This document shows positions 57,798 through 64,000 of a DNA stretch of 64,000 bases, piece after piece (position 1 is the stretch's first letter; every line of letters starts with the position of its first letter). Position numbers and translations under genes: made by a program. The DNA comes from Archangium_A sp035910535 (GTDB lineage: Bacteria; Myxococcota; Myxococcia; Myxococcales; Myxococcaceae), in contig JAMHXF010000042.1 of NCBI GenBank assembly GCA_035910535.1, positions 177,446 to 241,445 of the forward strand, in the 5' to 3' direction. The notes beneath the pieces were generated by a model, which was not told the DNA's origin, searched no databases, and saw nothing but the letters and a program-made list of their open reading frames with translations.

Positions 57798-60200
57798 TTG
57801 GCGCCTCCGAACGTGAATGTGCTGATCGTCGACGATGACCGCAGCGTGCAGCGCGTGCTCGCCGACGCGTTGACCAAGCAGGGCTTCGTGGTGACGGTCG
57901 AACGCGATGGCGAGTGGGCCGTGCAGACGTTCGAGAAGAAGAACTTCGACGCGGTGCTGCTCGATCTCCTGCTGCCTGCGCTCAGCGGGTACGAGGTCGC
58001 GAAGCGGCTCCGTGAAACGCCGAAGGGCCGCCGCGTTCCCATCATCATGATCTCCGGCGTCTACAAGAACCCGGTGCATCAACGCGAAGCGGTCGACAAG
58101 CACGGCGCATTCGCGCTGCTCGAGAAGCCGCTCGATCTCAAGACGCTGGTCAGCACGCTGCGCGACGCGCTGGGCGATCGGTTCCCCCGACCTGCGGCGC
58201 CGAAGCCGCCGCCGCCGCCCGAAGAAGACGACGAGAAGACCGGCGAGTACTACGCCGACGACGCGCAACGCGAAGAGGCCGCCGAGGTCGAGCGCCACAT
58301 CCCCGCCCCGCCGCCTCCGCCGCCGCCTTCACCCGTCACCGCGCCGACGCCGGTGCGCGCCGCGCCTGCCCCGGCGCTCAAGAAGAAACCGCCGCTCGCC
58401 GCGCGCCCGAAGATCAAAGCCGTTCCTCCTCCGCCGCCGGTCGACGACGACGCGACGCCTTCGGGCGCTGAGTCGATCGCGTCCGCGAAGGCCGAAGCGC
58501 CGTGGGCCAGCCTGCACGACAAGCCCTTCGCGCAGCTCCTGGCCGACGCCTACCGCACGCGCTTTCAGGGCGCCGTTCGCCTGCGCCGCGGCACGGTGAA
58601 GAAGATCGTCTATTTCCGCGACGGCACGCCCGAGCTGGTGAAGTCGAACCTGCTCGTGGAGTGCCTCGGCCGCGTGCTGGTCAAAGAGAAGCTCATCAGC
58701 GAAGCCGAATGCGAAGAGTCGCTGCGCCGCATGAAGCAGAGCAAGCGCATGCAGGGCACCGTGCTGATCGAAATGGGCTGCATCAGCCCGCACAACCTTC
58801 AACACGCGCTGGTGCTGCAGCTCCAGCACAAGATCTACGACGCCTTCAGCTGGGACGAAGGCGAGTACCAGTTCATCTCCGACGCGCCGCTGCCGGCCGA
58901 ACCGCTGTCCATCGGCATGACCGCCGCGCAGTTGATTCACGAAGGCGTCAAGCGCACCTACGATGAGCGCCGCCTCTTCAAGGCCTTCGCTGGCTTCGAC
59001 GGCCAGTATGCGCACCCTGCCGAAGATCCGCTCTACGCGCTGCAAGACGCCGGGCTGGGGCCTGAAGAGCAGGAGCTGCTGCAGCTGACCGACGGGCACA
59101 AGACGCTCGCCACGTTGCGCGCGCTCGAGCTGCTGCCGGCCTTCGAGACCGATCGCTTCTTCTTCGCCATGAAGTGCGCACAGATGATCACCTTCAAGGC
59201 CGCGCACGCCGACGGCAAGCCGCGCCCTTCGTTCGCCGAGTCACACAAGGCCGAACGCCCGCCGCCGCTGCCCGCGATGCCGCCGCCCCTGCCGCCTCCG
59301 CTGCCGGCGAACAAACGCCCGCAGGCCGAGCCCGCGCTCGAGCTGCCGTGGAGCGACGCGCGCCTCTCGCAGCCGATGGCGCAGGTCGCCGTCGCAGCGC
59401 CTCCGCCACCGCCACCGCCGAAACCGGTGAAGGTGCCCGAGCCGGTGCTCGCGAAGTCAGCAGGCTCGCTGCTGCCCGAGCTCTCTGAGGTCGTCAGCCT
59501 GCCGCGCCTCTCGGGCCAGGAAGGGGTGCAGCGCGAGAAGCTGGCCTCGAAGTTCTCGGCCATGCGCAAGCTCGACTACTTCGAGATTCTCGGCGTGAAG
59601 CAGAGCGCCACGCGGGAAGACATCAAGCGCGCGTACTTCGCGCTCGCCAAGGAATACCACCCCGACAAGCACTTCTCGTCAGCCAGCGCCGAGACCCGGG
59701 CCCTCGCGCAGCAGGTCTATGATCTCATCTCCACCGCGCACGACACGCTCACCGACATGAACGAGCGCAAGCGCTACGTCGAAGAGCTCAAGGCCGGTGA
59801 AAAGCGCCCCGACGACGCCGACGTGGGGCGCATTCTCGCGGCCGAGGGCAAGTTCCAGCGCGGCGAAGAGCTCATGCGGCAGCGCCACTACGCCGACGCG
59901 CACAAGCTCTTCCGCGAGGCGATCTCGCTCTACAGCGAAGAAGGCGAGTTCCACGCGTGGGAAGGCTGGGCGCACTTTCAGGCCGAACCTTCGGCCAGCG
60001 AAGACGCGCTGCGCTCGATCGAGCACGCCATCAGCCTCAACCCGCGCCTCGACAAGAGCTACCTGTTCCTCGGCTACATCTACAAAGCCAGCGGCCGCCC
60101 CGATCGCGCCGAGCGCCAGTTCGAGAAGGCCATTCAGTGCAACCCCGACTGCACCGAAGCGCTCCGAGAGCTGCGTTTGCTGGGTAAGCAGAAGCGGTAA
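57798..60200 (+). CDS. receiver-PATAN-DnaJ-TPR fusion protein
   Basis: An 800-residue protein. Residues 6-125 are a response-regulator receiver with an intact site: VDDD near 11-14, phosphoacceptor D56 in LLDLLLP, and EKP with Lys near 107. A Pro-rich linker precedes a DUF4388/PATAN domain (about 240-400, KPFAQLLADAYRTRFQGAVR and GTPELVKSN). A second Pro-rich linker leads to a J domain (about 590-665) with YHPDKHF, so the HPD motif is intact, and then TPR repeats (700-795). The domain pairing suggests phosphorylation-controlled recruitment of DnaK. The start is TTG at 57798, before MAPPNVNVLIV. Confidence 0.85.
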   Translation: MAPPNVNVLIVDDDRSVQRVLADALTKQGFVVTVERDGEWAVQTFEKKNFDAVLLDLLLPALSGYEVAKRLRETPKGRRVPIIMISGVYKNPVHQREAVDKHGAFALLEKPLDLKTLVSTLRDALGDRFPRPAAPKPPPPPEEDDEKTGEYYADDAQREEAAEVERHIPAPPPPPPPSPVTAPTPVRAAPAPALKKKPPLAARPKIKAVPPPPPVDDDATPSGAESIASAKAEAPWASLHDKPFAQLLADAYRTRFQGAVRLRRGTVKKIVYFRDGTPELVKSNLLVECLGRVLVKEKLISEAECEESLRRMKQSKRMQGTVLIEMGCISPHNLQHALVLQLQHKIYDAFSWDEGEYQFISDAPLPAEPLSIGMTAAQLIHEGVKRTYDERRLFKAFAGFDGQYAHPAEDPLYALQDAGLGPEEQELLQLTDGHKTLATLRALELLPAFETDRFFFAMKCAQMITFKAAHADGKPRPSFAESHKAERPPPLPAMPPPLPPPLPANKRPQAEPALELPWSDARLSQPMAQVAVAAPPPPPPPKPVKVPEPVLAKSAGSLLPELSEVVSLPRLSGQEGVQREKLASKFSAMRKLDYFEILGVKQSATREDIKRAYFALAKEYHPDKHFSSASAETRALAQQVYDLISTAHDTLTDMNERKRYVEELKAGEKRPDDADVGRILAAEGKFQRGEELMRQRHYADAHKLFREAISLYSEEGEFHAWEGWAHFQAEPSASEDALRSIEHAISLNPRLDKSYLFLGYIYKASGRPDRAERQFEKAIQCNPDCTEALRELRLLGKQKR

Positions 60201-60207
60201 CCCACGC

Positions 60208-61629
60208 GTGCGGCTGCAAGAGCGGTTCGAAATCACCCGCCCGCTGGAAGAAATGGAGCTGCGCCTCGTGCGCGCGGCGATCTCCCAGCCGGGCCTCGTC
60301 AACGCGCATGAAGAAGCGGTGCTGCGAACGGCGCTCTCGCTGGCTCGGCTCTACAAGGTTCACCATGATCGCCGCGACATCGGCGTCGGCGCGTACCTCG
60401 ACCCGTTTCGTGAAGAGCTTTCCCGGCGCCTGGCCCCGGTGCTGCTGCCCGAGCGCGGAAAAATCGAACGCGCGCACCTGCTGCCGCACCTCCGCGATCT
60501 CAAGGAGCGCACCGTCAACACGCGCGATCAGCTCGTGCGCCGAGTGGCCCACAAGCTGCCGTTCGACGCCATCGATCGCGAGATTCGCCAGAAGTCACTG
60601 GTGCTGGTGCTCGGCGGCGGCGGCGGCACGGCGTACCCGTACCTCGGCGTCATGTCGTTGCTCGACGAATATGGGCTGATGCCCAGGCTGCTCGTCGGCA
60701 CGTCGATGGGCGCGATTCTCGCGCTCTTCCGCAGCCGCATGGCGCGCTACGAGCAAGAAGAAGTGGTGGGCATCGTGCGCTCGCTGTCGTGGCGAAAGTT
60801 GTTCCGCACGCTGTCGACCGAGAACCGCTACGGCGTGCCGGCCGCGCTGAGGCTGTTCCTGCGCAGCGGCATCGGGCGGTACTTCGGAGTCGACAGTCGC
60901 GGCAACGACGGGCCCAGGCTCTCGGAGCTCCCGGTGAAGACCATCATCGCGGTGAGCGGCATTCGCAAAGGCAAGCTGCCGCACCCGCTGGAGTTCTACG
61001 AGAAGCTGATCGCCAGCTCGCCGAAGTCGCTGCTCAACCCCATGATTCTGCCGCGCTGGTTCCAGGCCATCGCCGAGTTCACGTCGCGGCCCGACATTCT
61101 CACGCGCGTGCACCTCGGCGCCGATGAAGGCACGCGCGACTTCGACGCCCTCGACGCCGCCGGCTTCTCGAGCGCCCTCCCCGGCATCATTCACTACGAC
61201 GTCTTCCGCGATGACCCTCGCATGCACGCGTTACTGAACCAATACATGGGCGATCACGGCATCTCGCGCTTCATCGACGGAGGCCTCGTCGACAACGTGC
61301 CGTCGAAGGCCGCGTGGCGCGCGGTGCACAAAGGCGAAATCGGCACCCGCAACGCGTTCATTCTCGCGCTCAACGGCTTCGCCATGAAGCTGACGACGCC
61401 GCTGTGGTTACCGTTGCAGCGCCTCGCCGAGTTGAACGTCACGAAGAACCGGCCGTGGGCCCACCACACGCACGACTTCAAGAAGACGCTCGGCGCGTTG
61501 ACCATCGTACCCACCGTCGAACAACTGCTCAGCGCCGTCGACCTCGGCCGCACCGCGTTGGCGTGGGACCTTCAAGTCATCTCGCGCGTCATGGCGCCGC
61601 TACCTCAGCTCGCACCTGCGCCCACCTGA
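60208..61629 (+). CDS. patatin-like phospholipase
   Basis: A 473-residue protein. After about 120 residues of helical lead comes the patatin domain: the oxyanion loop GGGGGTAYPYLG, the nucleophile elbow VGTSMGAIL with catalytic Ser, and the catalytic Asp in FIDGGLVDNVP. It would deacylate phospholipids or lipid esters. The start is GTG at 60208, 7 bp after the receiver-DnaJ stop; the longer ORF lies inside that gene out of frame. The N-terminal part resembles no domain I know but begins RLQERFEITRPLEEMELRLV. It is likely cotranscribed with the upstream fusion gene. Confidence 0.85.
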   Translation: MRLQERFEITRPLEEMELRLVRAAISQPGLVNAHEEAVLRTALSLARLYKVHHDRRDIGVGAYLDPFREELSRRLAPVLLPERGKIERAHLLPHLRDLKERTVNTRDQLVRRVAHKLPFDAIDREIRQKSLVLVLGGGGGTAYPYLGVMSLLDEYGLMPRLLVGTSMGAILALFRSRMARYEQEEVVGIVRSLSWRKLFRTLSTENRYGVPAALRLFLRSGIGRYFGVDSRGNDGPRLSELPVKTIIAVSGIRKGKLPHPLEFYEKLIASSPKSLLNPMILPRWFQAIAEFTSRPDILTRVHLGADEGTRDFDALDAAGFSSALPGIIHYDVFRDDPRMHALLNQYMGDHGISRFIDGGLVDNVPSKAAWRAVHKGEIGTRNAFILALNGFAMKLTTPLWLPLQRLAELNVTKNRPWAHHTHDFKKTLGALTIVPTVEQLLSAVDLGRTALAWDLQVISRVMAPLPQLAPAPT

Positions 61630-61709
61630 GCCTACCCAGTCGTTACCGTGACGTAACCATCGGCGTTGCCACCTTGCCGCAGTGACCGTGTGTCCACATT
61701 CTTGTGGCC

Positions 61710-63056
61710 ATGCTGGACATCCTCCTTGTCGACGACGAGCCCTCGATTCTCCTCCCGGTGGAAGAAGCCCTGCGTGCTGAGGGCTACACCGTCACCACAG
61801 CCCTCGATGGGCTCTCAGCGCAGGCGGCCCTGAGCACCAAGGTCTTCGACGTCATGATCAGTGACGTGAAGTTGCCGAAGGTCGACGGCTTCACGCTGTT
61901 CAAGAAGGTGCGCCACGAGTCGCCGCGCACGCGCGTCATCATGATGACGGCGTACTCGACCGTCTCCGATGCCGTCGGTGCGCTGAAGCAGGGCGCGGTC
62001 GACTACCTGCCCAAGCCCTTCGAGCTCGACACGTTGCTCAAGTTGCTCGAGCGCATCTCGCGGGAGCAGCAGCTCTCGACGCAGTTCAAGACGCAGCGCC
62101 TGGCGCCCACGCCGAGCGAAGCCGACGACGCGCTGGTCGGCCGCTCGCCGCCCATGGAACACCTGCGCGGGCTGGTCTCGCAAATGGCCAAGAGCGACGA
62201 GCCGGTGTTGATCACCGGTGAGCGAGGCACGGGCAAAGAGCTCGTCGCGCAGGCCCTGCACCAGGCGAGCTCGCGCGCCGGCGGGCCCTTCGTCACCGTG
62301 AGCTGCTCGGCGATCCCCGAAGCGCAGCACGAGCTCGAGCTGTTCGGCCTCGAGGGGGTGCTGCAGCGCACGCCGCCACGCATGTTGAGCGCGGAGCACG
62401 GCACGCTCTTCATCGACGACGTCAGCGAGCTGTCGATTGGCGCGCAGGCGCGGCTGCTGAAGCTGCTCGAGGCGGGCTACGACGCGCGCATCATCACCGC
62501 GACGCACCGGCCGTTGACCGACGCGACGGCGACGTACCGCATGATCGAACCGCTCGCGCGTCGGCTCTCGGCGCTCGAGCTGCGCGTGCCGGCGCTGCGT
62601 GAACGCGGCGGCGACCTGATGATGCTGACGGAGCACCTGCTGCGGCGCTTCTGCGCGCCGTCGTCTCCGCCGGAGCTGTCGGTGGGCGCGCTGGCGGCGA
62701 TCTCCGCCTACCCGTTCCCCGGCAACGTGCAGGAGCTCACGCAGGTCATTCGCCGCGCGGTGGTGGTGTCGGGCGGTCGTCGCGTGGAGCTCTCGCACCT
62801 GCCGCCCGAAATCGTCGGTCACGACGGCCCGGTGGCGCACGAGCCGAACGAGACGCGGCCGTTGCCTGAAGCCGTGCGCGCGTTCGAGCGCGAGTACCTC
62901 AAGCGCGCGCTGCAACGCACCGAAGGTCGCAAGGCGCTGGCGGCGCAGCAGCTCGGCATCTCCCGCAAGAACCTGTGGGAGAAGTTGAAGGGCTACGCCA
63001 TCACCGAAGAGGAGCTCGGCATTCCGTCGCGCGCGAGCAAAGCGGGCGATCGCTGA
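61710..63056 (+). CDS. NtrC-like response regulator lacking the GAFTGA loop
   Basis: A 448-residue regulator. The receiver is intact (VDDE at 7-10, phosphoacceptor D52, K102). The AAA+ domain has Walker A GERGTGKE (170-177) and Walker B GTLFIDDVSE (231-240), with Asp instead of the usual Glu after the first Asp. The segment after ELELFGLEG reads VLQRTPPRMLSAEHG: the GAFTGA loop that contacts sigma-54 is missing and the region is shortened by several residues. A Fis-type helix-turn-helix (about 400-430) is intact. It is therefore probably a sigma-54-independent DNA-binding regulator. The ATG at 61710 is chosen over GTG at 61704. Confidence 0.88.
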   Translation: MLDILLVDDEPSILLPVEEALRAEGYTVTTALDGLSAQAALSTKVFDVMISDVKLPKVDGFTLFKKVRHESPRTRVIMMTAYSTVSDAVGALKQGAVDYLPKPFELDTLLKLLERISREQQLSTQFKTQRLAPTPSEADDALVGRSPPMEHLRGLVSQMAKSDEPVLITGERGTGKELVAQALHQASSRAGGPFVTVSCSAIPEAQHELELFGLEGVLQRTPPRMLSAEHGTLFIDDVSELSIGAQARLLKLLEAGYDARIITATHRPLTDATATYRMIEPLARRLSALELRVPALRERGGDLMMLTEHLLRRFCAPSSPPELSVGALAAISAYPFPGNVQELTQVIRRAVVVSGGRRVELSHLPPEIVGHDGPVAHEPNETRPLPEAVRAFEREYLKRALQRTEGRKALAAQQLGISRKNLWEKLKGYAITEEELGIPSRASKAGDR

Positions 63057-64000
63057 TGCCAGCCGCAGCTGCGCGTGAGAGCGGTGTCGATCACGTCGAG
63101 CTGCTCCGCGTGTTGTCTGCGGTGAAGCAAGGCGACTTCTCGGTGCGCATGCGGGTGCGCGGCAACACGTCGAACAAGCTGGTGGCGGAGGCGCTCAACG
63201 ACATCATCGCGCTGAACAACCAGACAGCGAGCGAGTTCGAGCGCGTCGCCACTGCCGTGTCGCAAGAAGGTCGTGTCGAAGAGCGCGCCAAGGTGGCGCG
63301 CTCGCAAGGCCAGTGGGCCGCCAAGGTGCGTTCGGTGAATGCGCTCGTCGGCGCCCTGGCCCAGCAGAGCGACGAAATGGGTCGCGTCATCGGCGCCGTG
63401 GCCAAGGGCGACCTGAGCAAGAAGCTCGCGTTGACCGTGGGAGATCGCGAGCTGCGCGGCGACTTCCTGCGCACCGCCCGCCTCGTCAACGGCATGGTCG
63501 ATCAGCTCTCGTCGTTCGCCTCCGAGGTGACGCGCGTCGCCCGCGAGGTCGGCACCGAAGGCAAGCTGGGCGGTCAGGCAGTGGTGAAGGGCGTCGGCGG
63601 CACGTGGAAGGATCTCACCGACAACGTGAACTCCATGGCCTCGAACCTGACGACCCAGGTTCGCAACATCGCCGAGGTCACCACCGCCGTCGCCAAGGGA
63701 GACCTCAGCAAGAAGATCACCGTCGACGTGCGCGGAGAAATCCTCGAGCTGAAGATCACCATCAACCCCATGGTCGATCAGCTCTCGTCCTTCGCCCCTG
63801 AAGTGACGCGCGTCGCCCGTGAGGTCGGCACCGAAGGCAAGCTGGGCGGTCAGGCCCTGGTGCGCGGCGCCGCCGGCACGTGGAAGGATTTCACCGACAA
63901 CGTGAACTCCATGGCTGCGAACCTGACCTCGCAGGTTCGAAACATCGCCGACGTGACCACCGCCGTCGCCCTTGGAGATCTCTCGCGCAAGATCACCGTC
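63056..64000 (+). CDS. poly-HAMP sensor protein, 5' part (continues beyond window)
   Basis: The first 315 codons of an open frame that runs off the window. The ATG at 63056 overlaps the TGA of the regulator gene (TGATG). The protein consists of HAMP-like helices: LRVLSAVKQGDFSVRM, then repeated ITxxVxxGDLSxKI modules alternating with ASNLTTQVRNIAEVTTAV. There is no transmembrane segment so far. Tandem HAMP arrays of this kind usually lead into a histidine kinase, often with receivers, as in fungal Nik1-type and myxobacterial hybrid kinases. With the regulator just upstream it likely forms a two-component pair. The kinase part lies outside. Confidence 0.85.
   Translation, partial: MPAAAARESGVDHVELLRVLSAVKQGDFSVRMRVRGNTSNKLVAEALNDIIALNNQTASEFERVATAVSQEGRVEERAKVARSQGQWAAKVRSVNALVGALAQQSDEMGRVIGAVAKGDLSKKLALTVGDRELRGDFLRTARLVNGMVDQLSSFASEVTRVAREVGTEGKLGGQAVVKGVGGTWKDLTDNVNSMASNLTTQVRNIAEVTTAVAKGDLSKKITVDVRGEILELKITINPMVDQLSSFAPEVTRVAREVGTEGKLGGQALVRGAAGTWKDFTDNVNSMAANLTSQVRNIADVTTAVALGDLSRKITV
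63497..64000 (+). repeat. 276-bp tandem repeat encoding HAMP modules
   Basis: The sequence starting GTCGATCAGCTCTCGTC at 63497 recurs at 63773, exactly 276 bp (92 residues, two HAMP domains) later, with high identity over most of its length including GAGGTCGGCACCGAAGGCAA. At least two units are in view, and more probably follow. Confidence 0.9.

Noticed and set aside
61694..61707. inverted repeat CCACA/TGTGG at the start of the NtrC-like gene as a definite operator
   Set aside because: Only 5 bp per arm with a 4-base loop, which is too weak to list as a site without comparative support.
63497..64000. 276-bp repeats considered as a mobile element or CRISPR
   Set aside because: They encode in-frame HAMP modules inside one open frame.

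Overview
The window looks like a chromosomal segment of a myxobacterium (phylum Myxococcota, probably Myxococcales/Cystobacterineae). The grounds are high GC, short C-terminal sorting tails of the MYXO-CTERM type on two secreted proteins, many Cys-rich lipoproteins, an AglZ-like gliding-motility protein, and PATAN and poly-HAMP signalling proteins. I see no rRNA, insertion sequence, prophage or CRISPR array.

Region 1 (about 1-2350, minus strand): a decayed esterase remnant, a PaaI-type thioesterase, a lytic transglycosylase and two small phasin-like proteins. Region 2 (2371-16690, minus strand): an unbroken information-processing array. In transcription order it is tRNA-Thr, tRNA-Tyr, tRNA-Gly, tRNA-Thr, tuf, rpmG, tRNA-Trp, secE, nusG, rplK, rplA, L10 leader, rplJ, rplL, rpoB, rpoC and a terminator. 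Region 3 (16692-18735, minus): a coupled trio of a RimK-like ATP-grasp ligase, a small secreted protein and rlmB.

Region 4 (18801-29642, mixed strands): cell-surface accessory genes. These are two tandem VWA lipoproteins, a DsrE-like protein, a Cys-rich zinc metalloprotease, a beta-helix protein with fourteen 18-bp repeats, two more lipoproteins and a stand-alone MshEN protein. Region 5 (29643-40194, minus): a compact gene train of a Sua5/YrdC protein, xerD, trpS, scpA, scpB, an RsuA/RluB pseudouridine synthase with a very long Gly/Arg tail, a HEAT-repeat lipoprotein and a TPR protein with two cyclic-nucleotide-binding domains. Region 6 (40219-44247, minus): two secreted proteins, an alpha/beta hydrolase, a large TPR protein and a small ORF resembling only the N-terminus of DUF4912 proteins.

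Region 7 (44276-55818, plus): a glycosyltransferase with a long acidic/proline tail, the AglZ-like pseudo-receiver/coiled-coil protein and two large lipoproteins. Region 8 (56212-64000): a MoxR ATPase, a small secreted protein, then a signalling and lipid cluster. The cluster holds a receiver-PATAN-DnaJ-TPR fusion, a patatin, an NtrC-like regulator that lacks the GAFTGA loop, and a poly-HAMP sensor running off the window. This last cluster and the AglZ neighbourhood are the most promising places for undescribed biology.
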